Of a stretch of DNA of 64,000 bases, positions 24,850 to 32,167 are shown piece after piece. The position numbers and the translations under genes were made by a program. Positions within the stretch are counted from its first letter, which is position 1; each line of letters opens with the position of its first letter. The stretch spans positions 6,510,001 through 6,574,000 of the forward strand of contig NZ_CP023699.1 of the NCBI RefSeq assembly GCF_008704495.1. Reading direction: 5' to 3'. The DNA comes from Streptomyces kanamyceticus. GTDB taxonomy: Bacteria > Actinomycetota > Actinomycetes > Streptomycetales > Streptomycetaceae. The notes under the pieces were generated by a model that saw only the letters and a program-made list of their open reading frames with translations, did not search any database and was not told the DNA's origin.

Positions 24850-25101
24850 ATGAAGAACGTCAAGAAGGCCGCACTCGTTCTCGCCGCTGCCGGTCTCGCC
24901 GCGGGCGCCGCTTCCGGCAGCGCCTTCGCCAACGACGGTGACGGCGCCAGCGCCCAGGGCGCAGCCGTGAAGTCCCCCGGTGTCGCCTCCGGCAACGTCG
25001 GCCAGGTTCCCGTCCACGTTCCGGTGAACGTCGCGGGCAACACCGGCACGCTCATCGGTGGTCTGAACCCGGCGTTCGGCAACGAGGCCGTCAACGACTG
25101 A
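24850..25101 (+). CDS. cysteine-less short chaplin (ChpE-like)
   Basis: 83 residues; AAGGGAAGG before the ATG at 24850. The signal peptide ends near SAFA. The chaplin domain is clear (SPGVASGNVGQVPVHVPVNV, then AGNTGTLIGGLNPAFGNEAV) but both cysteines are replaced by alanine, so the intramolecular disulfide cannot form. In S. coelicolor the Cys-free chaplin is ChpE, which lies elsewhere in the genome; here the Cys-free type is inside the coat cluster. It should still make amyloid but with different stability and solubility. Terminator at 25145. Confidence 0.9.
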   Translation: MKNVKKAALVLAAAGLAAGAASGSAFANDGDGASAQGAAVKSPGVASGNVGQVPVHVPVNVAGNTGTLIGGLNPAFGNEAVND

Positions 25102-25144
25102 ACGACACCCCCTCGGGGACGCCCCGGTCACGCACCGGAGGCGC

Positions 25145-25180
25145 AAGGGCCGACCCACCTCTTCCACAGGGTCGGCCCTT
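25145..25180 (+). terminator. terminator after Cys-less chaplin
   Basis: Perfect 12-bp arms (25145-25156, 25169-25180), 12-base loop, then CGGTTTGT. Confidence 0.75.
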
Positions 25181-25276
25181 CGGTTTGTCCCCCCATCGTG
25201 TGATGGAGACCCGGGGCTCGGCCACACGGGTGAACAACGGCCAGGGGTGGTGTCCGCGCCTCTATACGGTTCCCCC

Positions 25277-25780
25277 ATGACCTCAACAACCAGCGAACAG
25301 CGTCCCCTCCACGCGGCAGACCTGGGCACCCTCGCGGTCATCGCCTGGAGCGGCGAACACCCCGAGGACCAGAAGGACATGCCCTTCCTGCTCGCCTACT
25401 CGCTCGGGGACACCGAGGGCGGTCCGGAGTCCACCGCCGAGGCGCTGACCACGCTGCTCGCCAACGCGGGCCTGCCCATCGGCGGCCCGGTCGTCGACGG
25501 ATCGCGTGCTCCGTCGATGCCGGTCAGCCTCCTCGTCGAGGCCGACCAGGCCGTCGTCACCATGCCCCACGTCAACGCGCAGTGCGCGGTGCCGCCGGAG
25601 TGGCTCGCCGCCGTCAAGCAGCGCGGCCACGCCTACTTCATGGTCACCACCCGGGCCTGGCCCGAGGGCAAGCCGGGGCAGCAGGTCGGCGAGGAACAGC
25701 TCGGCGAGTTCGCCGGTGACGAGGAGACCCTGCTCAACGCCGCACACTGTCTGCTGCCGGCTCGCAGCCTGCGTGCCTGA
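25277..25780 (+). CDS. DUF5949-like hypothetical protein
   Basis: 167 residues from the ATG at 25277. No signal or membrane segment, so cytoplasmic. Features are a DLGTLAVIAWSGEHPED start, PFLLAYSLGDTEG, VSLLVEADQAVVTMPHVNAQ and an end LPARSLR. I recall this layout as DUF5949, a Streptomyces-restricted family without assigned function. Its stop shares one base with the start of the VKOR gene (TGATG), so the two are co-translated. Acidic overall. Confidence 0.65.
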   Translation: MTSTTSEQRPLHAADLGTLAVIAWSGEHPEDQKDMPFLLAYSLGDTEGGPESTAEALTTLLANAGLPIGGPVVDGSRAPSMPVSLLVEADQAVVTMPHVNAQCAVPPEWLAAVKQRGHAYFMVTTRAWPEGKPGQQVGEEQLGEFAGDEETLLNAAHCLLPARSLRA

Positions 25781-26466
25781 TGCGCACCACCTCCGCGCCC
25801 GGCCGGGTTCCGCCGCAGGCCGTCGGTGCATCCGACCCGGTCGCCCCCGGCGAGGCCGCTGCCCCCGTGCCGGGCTCGGGGTGGGCCCCGGAGAACGGGG
25901 CGAGCCGCGCGTTCGGACTGCTCCTGGTGGTGACCGGTGCGCTCGGTCTGCTGGCGGCGTGGGTCATCACTCTCGACAAGTTCACGCTCCTGGCGGACCC
26001 GGACTTCGTGCCCGGCTGCAGCCTCAATCCCGTGGTGGCCTGCGGCAACATCATGAAGAGTGAGCAGGCGGCGGCCTTCGGGTTCCCCAACCCCCTGCTC
26101 GGCCTGGTCACTTACCCCGTCGTGAGCTGTGTGGGCCTCGGCCTGCTCGCCGGAGCGCGCTTCCCGCGCTGGTACTGGCTCACCTTCAACGCGGGCACGC
26201 TCTTCGGCGTCGGATTCTGCACGTGGCTGCAGTTCCAGTCCCTGTACCGCATCAGTTCCCTGTGCCTCTGGTGCTGCCTGGCATGGGCCGCCACCCTCCT
26301 CATGTTCTGGTACGTGACGTCGTACAACGTCAGCCGGGGATTCCTCCCCGTACCCGCGGGAATCCGCGTCGTCCTCACCGATTTCCCGTGGGCGGCGCCC
26401 GTCCTCCACATGGGGATCATCGGCATGCTGATCCTTACTCGCTGGTGGGATTTCTGGACCAGCTGA
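25780..26466 (+). CDS. vitamin K epoxide reductase (VKOR) family protein
   Basis: 228 residues. VKOR homologs in actinobacteria recycle the DsbA-type oxidant and so drive disulfide formation outside the membrane. After a 40-residue Pro/Ala-rich cytoplasmic tail there are about five membrane segments. The external loop pair C80 and C88 (PGCSLNPVVACGN) and the active CXXC at C162-C165 (CLWCC) are present, as is the family motif FGFPNPLLGL. The gene overlaps its upstream partner by one base and stands among chaplin and rodlin genes whose products carry conserved cysteine pairs. No DsbA-like partner is in this window. Confidence 0.9.
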   Translation: MRTTSAPGRVPPQAVGASDPVAPGEAAAPVPGSGWAPENGASRAFGLLLVVTGALGLLAAWVITLDKFTLLADPDFVPGCSLNPVVACGNIMKSEQAAAFGFPNPLLGLVTYPVVSCVGLGLLAGARFPRWYWLTFNAGTLFGVGFCTWLQFQSLYRISSLCLWCCLAWAATLLMFWYVTSYNVSRGFLPVPAGIRVVLTDFPWAAPVLHMGIIGMLILTRWWDFWTS

Positions 26467-26530
26467 GGCGCCGGGACCCGCGCTTCAACAGCTTTTCAGT
26501 ACAGGGAAATTGATGCAGTCGGGCGAATTC

Positions 26531-26558
26531 CGCACTACTGGCACAGCCGGGTCGTTGA
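26531..26558 (+). promoter_or_regulatory. sigma-BldN-like promoter candidate
   Basis: CGCACT (26531-26536), 16 bp, then a perfect CGTTGA (26553-26558). The -35 half matches only 3 of 6. The implied leader before the ATG at 26607 is about 42 nt. Confidence 0.35.
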
Positions 26559-26606
26559 GTGGGTTACGGATCGTGTGATCGGCACAGCGAAAGGACGAAT
26601 CGAGCA

Positions 26607-27119
26607 ATGAAGAAGTCAACCAGAGGAGCCCTCGCCGTAGCCCTTGCCTGCGCGGCCGCCGCGGGCGCGGGTGCGGGCACGGCGGCCCAGGCGGCGGAAC
26701 AGCCCTCGGTGACCGTCCCGTTGAACGGGCTCGAGTACGCCCTGGACATGGAGGCCCCCGAACTCACGACGGGCGTCCCGGTGCCGCTGCCCGGCGAGGG
26801 CCTCGACGGACCGCGCTACGCACAGGACAGCCTGCTGCCCGAGCGCGCGGTCCCGCGCTTCCCGGTCAGCGGCGTCCTTCCCGACACGCAGCTGTCGGCA
26901 CCGCTCTCGGAGGTGCTGGGCGAGGACACCGTGGAATCCCTCGGCGCCGAGGCCCAGGGGTCGTCCATCGAGGCGGTCACGCCGACGCCCAACCTGGACC
27001 TTCCCTTGACGGCCCCGCAGCCCGATCTGTGGGGCCTGCCCGCGCCGAAGCTGCCCAGCGCGGGACTTGAGGCACCGGAACTGCGCGCGCAGCCCGCGGC
27101 CAACCTCGGGCTCGCCTGA
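26607..27119 (+). CDS. small secreted protein upstream of tyrosinase genes
   Basis: 170 residues; AAAGGA upstream of the ATG at 26607. Signal peptide to about residue 30 (AAAGAGAGTAAQAA). The mature part is acidic and Pro/Leu-rich (TTGVPVPLPGEGLDGP, NLDLPLTAPQPDLWGLPAP, LEAPELRAQP), has no cysteine and no anchor. It is 2 bp from melD1 and thus almost surely in one transcript with the tyrosinase pair. Similar Leu-Pro-rich secreted proteins accompany the chaplins here (23380). Unknown role; an extracellular matrix partner or copper-independent helper is only a guess. Confidence 0.65.
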   Translation: MKKSTRGALAVALACAAAAGAGAGTAAQAAEQPSVTVPLNGLEYALDMEAPELTTGVPVPLPGEGLDGPRYAQDSLLPERAVPRFPVSGVLPDTQLSAPLSEVLGEDTVESLGAEAQGSSIEAVTPTPNLDLPLTAPQPDLWGLPAPKLPSAGLEAPELRAQPAANLGLA

Positions 27120-27121
27120 CG

Positions 27122-27640
27122 ATGGCCCCCCAGTCGAGGTGCGAGGGCCAGGCCGCGGGCCGGGCCCTCGCGGTGCTGCCCGTGGCCGCCCCGGCCGTGC
27201 CGGAGGTCCTGGAGGCCCCGGCCGCGCCGGAGGTCCCGAGCGTCCCCAAGCCGCCGCGAAAGTCCCTCATCGACCGTCTCACCCGCCGCCACCTGCTGGG
27301 CGTGGCCCTCTCATCGCTGCTCGGCGCCGCGGGCATCTTCCGTACGGCACAGACGCAGCCCGCGCCCGATCCGGCGGGTCCCTCGCGCGATCCGCTGTTC
27401 GACGAGATGTACCGGGGGCGCCGCATCGTGGGGCAGCCGCAGGCCGGTCAAGGCTCCGACACAGCAGGCGACTTGAGCGTCACGGTCGACGGGCGGCCGC
27501 TGGGCCTCATGCGCCGCGCGGACGGCAGTTACCTCAGCATGGTGGACCACTACGAGTCGTACGCGACACCGCTGAGTGCCACCAGGGCAGCGGTCGACGA
27601 GCTCGGCAGCCACCAGAAATTGAGCGGTCGTCACCACTGA
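27122..27640 (+). CDS. melD1: tyrosinase cofactor/chaperone MelC1 (MelD1 type)
   Basis: 172 residues. MelC1 binds apo-tyrosinase, delivers copper and takes it through the Tat pathway. A twin-arginine signal (LTRRHLLGVALSSLLGAAG) sits at residues 53-71, after an unusually long Pro/Ala/Val-rich N-terminus. The conserved C-terminal core is present: FDEMYRGRRIVGQPQ, VTVDGRPLGLMRRADGSYLS, VDHYESYATPL and RAAVDELG. The true start may be nearer the Tat motif. The tyrosinase gene follows at once. By position next to a chaplin this is the melD1 (SCO2701-like) copy, not the classical melC1. Confidence 0.88.
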   Translation: MAPQSRCEGQAAGRALAVLPVAAPAVPEVLEAPAAPEVPSVPKPPRKSLIDRLTRRHLLGVALSSLLGAAGIFRTAQTQPAPDPAGPSRDPLFDEMYRGRRIVGQPQAGQGSDTAGDLSVTVDGRPLGLMRRADGSYLSMVDHYESYATPLSATRAAVDELGSHQKLSGRHH

Positions 27641-27670
27641 GTGCGGCCGCCGCCCGTGGAACGGATGGAC

Positions 27671-28543
27671 ATGGCTCATACGCGCAAGAACCAGAGCGGC
27701 CTCAGCCGCGCGGAGCGCCGCAGGTTCGTCGACGCGGTGCTCAAGCTCAAGCGCTCGGGCCGGTACGACGAATTCGTGCGCACCCACATCGACTACTACG
27801 TGTCGGACGGGGAGCGCACCCTGCGGGTGGCCCACATGACACCGTCCTTCTTCCCCTGGCACCGCCGCTTCCTGCTGGAGTTCGAGCGCGCGTTACAGCG
27901 CGTCGACGCGGGCGTCACGGTGCCCTACTGGGACTGGACGAAGGACCGTACGCCCGCCGTGTCACTGTGGGGCGCCGACCTGATGGGCGGCAACGGACGG
28001 CCGTCCGACGGGCAGGTCACGACCGGGCCCTTCGCCTACGGGAGCGGTCACTGGACCGTCAAGGAAGGCGTCACGGACGGCGAGTACCTCACCCGCAACC
28101 TGGGCAGGGCCCAGGACCCCATGGACCTGCCCACCGCGCGCGACGTGGCCTGGGCCATGGAGGACTCCGCCTACGACGCCGAGCCGTGGGACTCCACGTC
28201 GGAGGGAGGGTTCCGCAACAGGCTCGAGGGCTGGACGTCCGCGAGCGGCACGGAGCGGTGGCGGAACCACAACCGCGTACACCGCTGGGTGGGCGGACAC
28301 ATGCTGGGCGGGGCCTCGGTGAACGACCCGGTCTTCTGGCTGCACCACGCTTTCGTGGATCTCCTGTGGGACCGCTGGCAGCGCCGCCATCCGGACTCCG
28401 CTCCCTATCTGCCCGAGCGGCCGCCCCGGCTGGGGGAGGCCCAGTACCGGCGCATCGTCGCGCGGCACGAGCCGATGCCGCCCTGGGACGTCAGGCCGGA
28501 CGATCTCCTGGAGCACAAAAAGCTCTATCGCTACGGGAGTTGA
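27671..28543 (+). CDS. melD2: tyrosinase MelC2 (MelD2 type)
   Basis: 290 residues from the ATG at 27671; a GTG at 27641 would add ten. This type-3 copper enzyme oxidises monophenols and diphenols to quinones, giving melanin. CuA ligands: H39 (VRTHI), H55 (VAHMTPSF) and H64 (PWHRRFLLEFERAL). CuB ligands: H200 and H204 (NHNRVHRW) and H226 (DPVFWLHHAF). The YWDW motif and the length are as in Streptomyces MelC2. It has no signal of its own and would be exported with its chaperone. The end is followed by a hairpin facing a convergent chaplin. Confidence 0.95.
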   Translation: MAHTRKNQSGLSRAERRRFVDAVLKLKRSGRYDEFVRTHIDYYVSDGERTLRVAHMTPSFFPWHRRFLLEFERALQRVDAGVTVPYWDWTKDRTPAVSLWGADLMGGNGRPSDGQVTTGPFAYGSGHWTVKEGVTDGEYLTRNLGRAQDPMDLPTARDVAWAMEDSAYDAEPWDSTSEGGFRNRLEGWTSASGTERWRNHNRVHRWVGGHMLGGASVNDPVFWLHHAFVDLLWDRWQRRHPDSAPYLPERPPRLGEAQYRRIVARHEPMPPWDVRPDDLLEHKKLYRYGS

Positions 28544-28579
28544 GCCGACCCACCTCGACAGCCGCCCATGCCAAACGCC

Positions 28580-28598
28580 CGGCCGGGAGTCCCGGCCG
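28580..28598. terminator. short GC hairpin between tyrosinase and chaplin
   Basis: CGGCCGGG paired with CCCGGCCG around a 3-base loop, between the convergent stops at 28543 and 28627. Probably terminates both. Confidence 0.6.
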
Positions 28599-28626
28599 AG
28601 CGCCTCGTCTAGCAGCCCTGGAGGGG

Positions 28627-28890
28627 TCAGCCGCCGTAGCCGGCGTCGCCGCCCGTGTTGGCGCACTGGTTGCCGAAGGCCGGGTTGAGAGCGCCGATGC
28701 CGTTCACGGTGTTACCGCAGACGTTGACCGGGATGTTGACCGGGACCTGGAGCAGGTTGCCCGAGATCACACCGGGGGAGCCGGCGGCTTCACCGTGCGC
28801 GCCGGCGTCCGCCATGGCCAGACCAGCGCCGCCGAGCACGACGGCTCCCGTGCCGAGGGTGACGGCGGCTGCCTTTGCGATGCGAGACAT
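28627..28890 (-). CDS. chpG: short chaplin (ChpG position)
   Basis: 87 residues from the ATG at 28890 with AAAGGAGAACG upstream. Signal peptide MSRIAKAAAVTLGTGAVVLG...AMA. Chaplin domain SPGVISGNLLQVPVNIPVNV then CGNTVNGIGALNPAFGNQC, both cysteines present, with a C-terminal extension ANTGGDAGYGG not seen in the other local chaplins. Next to the tyrosinase pair it occupies the chpG place of S. coelicolor. A promoter candidate lies at 28944-28972. Confidence 0.92.
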   Translation of the reverse strand: MSRIAKAAAVTLGTGAVVLGGAGLAMADAGAHGEAAGSPGVISGNLLQVPVNIPVNVCGNTVNGIGALNPAFGNQCANTGGDAGYGG

Positions 28891-28943
28891 CACGTTCTCC
28901 TTTGACTCGAAAGTGCGGCTGCATAGGTGCAGTCGCACTTCGT

Positions 28944-28972
28944 GTAACGCTGATCGTCATCCCGAGGTCACG
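28944..28972 (-). promoter_or_regulatory. sigma-BldN-like promoter candidate of chpG
   Basis: Minus strand CGTGAC (28972-28967), 17-bp spacer, CGTTAC (28949-28944): five of six and four of six to the remembered consensus. Leader of about 47 nt. Confidence 0.35.
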
Positions 28973-29046
28973 GTGTGATTTTCCCACCGAGGAAGTCCAC
29001 TTCGCGCTTCATGCCGCACCGGGAAGGAAAGCGGAATTGTCTCCCG

Positions 29047-29074
29047 AATAACCGTGCACATATGCGCCCCTTGA
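29047..29074 (+). promoter_or_regulatory. sigma-BldN-like promoter candidate
   Basis: AATAAC (29047-29052), 16 bp, CCTTGA (29069-29074): four of six and five of six. The implied transcript start near 29081 lies after the upstream ATG at 29075 and supports the GTG start at 29129. Confidence 0.38.
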
Positions 29075-29128
29075 ATGAGAACATTGCGGGAGCCGTGTCT
29101 TTCCCCGGACTCAGCCGTTTCTGAAAAC

Positions 29129-29410
29129 GTGACTTCTCCCCGACGACTCATCGCTGCTGTCTCGCTGGCGGCCGGAGCAGCCGCTCTGCTCGCGCCGACA
29201 GCCCACGCCACCGACCGCGCCGACGCGACGGGTGCTCCGTCCGTACTCAGCGCCATCGACAAACTCGGCACCACCGCCATCCCGGAAGAGCACCGGGCCC
29301 AGCTGCCCACCGTGGAGAGCCAGCTGAGCGGCCTCCAGCGGCTGAACGACCTGCACCAGCTCACGGACCTGGTGGCGCCCGTCACCAACGCCGTGCCCGC
29401 TGTTCAGTAA
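29129..29410 (+). CDS. small secreted protein
   Basis: 93 residues from a GTG at 29129, chosen because the signal peptide (TSPRRLIAAVSLAAGAAALLAPTAHA) begins there and a promoter candidate ends at 29074; no strong Shine-Dalgarno is visible. The mature part of about 66 residues is one or two amphipathic helices (VLSAIDKLGTTAIPEEHRAQ, LQRLNDLHQLTDLVAPV) without cysteine. Similar in style to the peptide at 24437. Unknown function; located between chpG and a His-rich peptide gene. Confidence 0.6.
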   Translation: MTSPRRLIAAVSLAAGAAALLAPTAHATDRADATGAPSVLSAIDKLGTTAIPEEHRAQLPTVESQLSGLQRLNDLHQLTDLVAPVTNAVPAVQ

Positions 29411-29417
29411 TCCGCCT

Positions 29418-29466
29418 GACACACGAGATGGCCGCCACGACAGTCGTGGCGGCCATCTCGCGTGTC
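29418..29466. terminator. long bidirectional hairpin
   Basis: Arms of about 23-24 bp (29418-29441 and 29443-29466, one mismatch) between the convergent stops at 29410 and 29475. Hairpin tip must open. Terminates both genes. Confidence 0.75.
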
Positions 29467-29474
29467 AGGTCAGG

Positions 29475-29693
29475 TCAGAGCAGGATGCCCAGACCGACAC
29501 CCAGACCCACTCCCACGCCCGGGTAGTAGTGGTGGTGGTAGTGGTGCCAGTCGTCGTCCCAGTCGTGGCTCGGGGCGCTCTGGGTGGTCGCGGGCGCGAC
29601 CGCGGGGGCGGTCGCCGAGGCGATCCCGACCGTGGGAACCGTCAGGGCCGCGGTGAGGGCGACGAACGTCAGGGCGCGTGCTGTGCGCTTCAT
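29475..29693 (-). CDS. secreted His/Tyr-rich mini-protein
   Basis: 72 residues from the ATG at 29693 (GAAGGA upstream). Signal peptide MKRTARALTFVALTAALTVP...ASA. The mature peptide of about 45 residues has the block DWDDDWHHYHHHYYPG followed by a Gly-Val-Leu repeat tail (VGVGLGVGLGILL). Six histidines with Asp and Tyr in 15 residues make a likely site for copper or zinc; the tail could insert in a membrane or aggregate. It stands about 1 kb from the copper enzyme tyrosinase. No family recognised; the metal role is inference from composition. Confidence 0.65.
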   Translation of the reverse strand: MKRTARALTFVALTAALTVPTVGIASATAPAVAPATTQSAPSHDWDDDWHHYHHHYYPGVGVGLGVGLGILL

Positions 29694-29829
29694 CCGGGAA
29701 TCCTTCGATGGGGACGTACACACGCCAACAAGGGCGTGCAGGGACATCGCCCACGCTGCCCGACACCGGGCGCCGCAGCGCGTCGAGTACGGCCAGCCGG
29801 GTGAACCCGTCGGGCGTCCCGGTGCGGGC

Positions 29830-31545
29830 CTAGGAGGCACCTCCGCAGGCCGCCCGCTCCGCCCGCACCGGATCGTCGGGGAAGCGGAAGGACGTGCGCT
29901 GCGCCGCGCCCGTCAGGTTCCGCCAGAACCGTGCCGCTGTCAGCGGCTCGCGGGTGGCCGCCCGCAGTTCCGCGAAGGGACCGCAGCGCAGCGCGCGCCG
30001 GGCCGCCTCGACCCGCGCCGGATCGAGCCCGGCGGGCAGTGCCCCCGCGCTGCCCCGGTCGGCGACGATCCACTCGTCGGGCAGCCGTTTGTCGTGCCCC
30101 ACACGGCCGTTGATGCCTTCGGAGTGGGCGGCCAGCGGGTAGGCGAGGCCGATCGGGTCGAGGGCGGCGCCCGTCAGCGGTACGACGGTGCCGCTGAAGC
30201 CGAGCGTGTTGTAGACCCCCGTCACCCCCGGCGCACCGGCCTCGGCGGGTGTCCTGCCGAGCAGCAGCACGGGCGCCCCGCCGCCCGCCGCGTCGTGGAC
30301 GAGGCGGGCGTACGCCCTGTTGCCGGGGAAGCCCGCGAAGCCGTGGTGCAGGGGGTGGGGCGCCGCGTTCTGCTGTACGTAGACGCCTCGTTCGTCGGCG
30401 ACGCCCGAGGGTCCGATCCGCCCCTCGTAGGGGATGCGCAGGACGCTGGCGCACGCGAGTGCCCAGATGCCGACGCCGAGAGCGGCGATGGTCCACGCGC
30501 GCGTGAGGGGCACCAGGAAGACGGGGAGCAGCAGCAGGAAAAGACCCGGCAGGAACATCCGCGCGTGCATGAAGTCGCCGCCGACCTTGATGACGTACAC
30601 CCAGCACAGCAGGCCCGCGACGACAGGGGCGAGCGCGGGGACCAGGGGTACTGAGTGCCGTACGCGCCCCGAGGGCAGTGCGACGGCGGCGAGGAACAGC
30701 AGCGGCACCCAGAGGAGATAGGGCCCCGCGAAGTCCGCGAGGTAGCCGAGTCCCCGCGTCCACAGGCTGCGCGACGCCTCCTTGGTGATGCCGGGCAGCG
30801 GCATCAGGTGTCCGTAGTAGCCCATGCGGAAGATCTCGTACGCGACGGGCAGCGCGCCCGCGGCCGCCGCTCCCGCGAGCGCGCGGCGCCAGGAGGGGCG
30901 CGCCACGAGCCACTGCGCGGCCAGGAAGACGAGCGAGACCAGCGCCAGGTCGGGGCGGACCAGCGGGCCGAGGCCCAGGACGACGCAGGTCGTCCAGGCC
31001 CGTGGCCGGGCGACGAGCGCGAGCCAGGCGCCCGCGAGCCAGCAGGTGGCGAGCCCGGTCTCCAGGCCCGAGGTGGCGAAGTCCCAGACGGGCGGCAGCG
31101 CGAGGAGCACGAGCGCGCCGCAGGGGAGCAGCGCGCCGCCCTGCCGGTCCCCGTCGCGCAGCCGCAGTGCGCCGAGGCCCGCCAGCGCGAACCCGGCGGC
31201 GGTGAGCAGCAGTCCGCCGTACATCGCGGCGGTGGCGATGTCGGCGCCGGTCGCGCCCGCGGCCACGAGCAGCCACTGCCAGAGGGTTCCGGTGGACGAC
31301 TCGGCGCGTTCGCCCGCGTTGAAGACGGGTCCGTTGCCCGCGAGGATCTGCCGGACCGTGCGTACGTAGATGTGTCCGTCGTCCGACATCCAGCGCCGCT
31401 GGAACCCGGCGACGAGGATCACCAGGGCGGGCACCAGCGCGAGGGGGAGGCGCCAGCGGTCCCACCGGCCGCCGCGCGCGGTCGACAGGAGCCCGACGAC
31501 GGCTTCGGGGGGACGGCCTCGGGCCGGGGAGTGCGTAGACGTCAT
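29830..31545 (-). CDS. GT-C-type membrane glycosyltransferase (AftB-like)
   Basis: 571 residues, ten or more membrane segments. The N-terminal external loop FQRRWMSDDGHIYVRTVRQI with LAGNGPVFNAGERAES is strongly reminiscent of mycobacterial AftB, where the Asp pair after the first membrane helix is catalytic and arabinofuranose is taken from decaprenyl-phospho-arabinose. A long extracytoplasmic C-terminal domain follows (from about residue 385). Streptomyces lacks arabinogalactan, so the donor is probably another polyprenyl-phosphate sugar. Not in an evident operon. Confidence 0.75.
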   Translation of the reverse strand: MTSTHSPARGRPPEAVVGLLSTARGGRWDRWRLPLALVPALVILVAGFQRRWMSDDGHIYVRTVRQILAGNGPVFNAGERAESSTGTLWQWLLVAAGATGADIATAAMYGGLLLTAAGFALAGLGALRLRDGDRQGGALLPCGALVLLALPPVWDFATSGLETGLATCWLAGAWLALVARPRAWTTCVVLGLGPLVRPDLALVSLVFLAAQWLVARPSWRRALAGAAAAGALPVAYEIFRMGYYGHLMPLPGITKEASRSLWTRGLGYLADFAGPYLLWVPLLFLAAVALPSGRVRHSVPLVPALAPVVAGLLCWVYVIKVGGDFMHARMFLPGLFLLLLPVFLVPLTRAWTIAALGVGIWALACASVLRIPYEGRIGPSGVADERGVYVQQNAAPHPLHHGFAGFPGNRAYARLVHDAAGGGAPVLLLGRTPAEAGAPGVTGVYNTLGFSGTVVPLTGAALDPIGLAYPLAAHSEGINGRVGHDKRLPDEWIVADRGSAGALPAGLDPARVEAARRALRCGPFAELRAATREPLTAARFWRNLTGAAQRTSFRFPDDPVRAERAACGGAS

Positions 31546-31600
31546 GATCGCTACATCGGCCCGGCCCGGGAGCCGCTTGAACGGGAGGGGTGCGGTGTGC

Positions 31601-32098
31601 TTACGCCTTCGGGATGTCGAAGTAGCGGGTGAGTCCGGCGGCGAGCGCGACGTCGCCTGCGATCTTCACCTTGCGCGTCATGAACATCGCGACCGGACTC
31701 GCGTTTCCCGAGACCAGTTTGAGGAACTCGGCGTCGGCCAGGATCAGGGTGACGCGCGGGTCGGCATCGGAGCGGCCCTCGCGGACGGTGCAGGTGCCGT
31801 CGGCGATGTCCGTCTCGTACACCGCCTCTTCGTTGTCCCCGCTGCCGGTGATCTTCCAGCGGATGAGTGCCTTGAGGGGGCCCGCCGTGTCCGGCCTGAA
31901 CTGCCGCTCCATGCGCGTGAACACCTCGGCGAGCACGCGGCCGCGCAGCTCGGTGTCCTGGGCGAGTTCGGCGATCTCCTTGCCGGAGAGGCCCTTCACG
32001 ATCTGCGCGAACTCCTCGGGGGTGACGCTCGCGAAGTCGAGCCCGGCAAGGCCCCGCACGCCGCCGAGATCCTCGATGCCGTCGGTCCCGTCCGCCAT
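31601..32098 (-). CDS. SCP2 sterol-binding domain protein
   Basis: 165 residues; ATG at 32098. The SCP2 fold, which binds fatty acyl chains or sterols, is indicated by IRWKITGSGDNEEAVYETDI, GRSDADPRVTLILADAEFLK and the end VKIAGDVALAAGLTRYFD. A helical N-terminal extension of about 55 residues precedes it. It faces a TetR regulator across a 16-bp palindrome (32124-32139), which lies 26 bp before its start, so repression by that regulator is likely. It probably carries or senses acyl lipids. Confidence 0.85.
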   Translation of the reverse strand: MADGTDGIEDLGGVRGLAGLDFASVTPEEFAQIVKGLSGKEIAELAQDTELRGRVLAEVFTRMERQFRPDTAGPLKALIRWKITGSGDNEEAVYETDIADGTCTVREGRSDADPRVTLILADAEFLKLVSGNASPVAMFMTRKVKIAGDVALAAGLTRYFDIPKA

Positions 32099-32123
32099 GG
32101 CAATCTCCTGACTCTGAAGTAAA

Positions 32124-32139
32124 CTTACTAAATAGTAAG
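32124..32139. promoter_or_regulatory. TetR operator candidate, site 1
   Basis: CTTACTAAATAGTAAG: perfect 6-bp arms around AAAT, between the divergent SCP2 and TetR genes. AT-rich for this genome. The outer arms and spacing, CTTAC-N6-GTAAG, recur before the acyl-CoA ligase gene at 32896. Confidence 0.75.
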
Positions 32140-32167
32140 GTAGAACGGACCGAGGAGGCTGACAAGG

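Noticed and set aside
29075..29128. ATG at 29075 as start of the secreted peptide gene
   Set aside because: It would place 18 hydrophilic residues before the signal peptide, and a promoter candidate ends at 29074.
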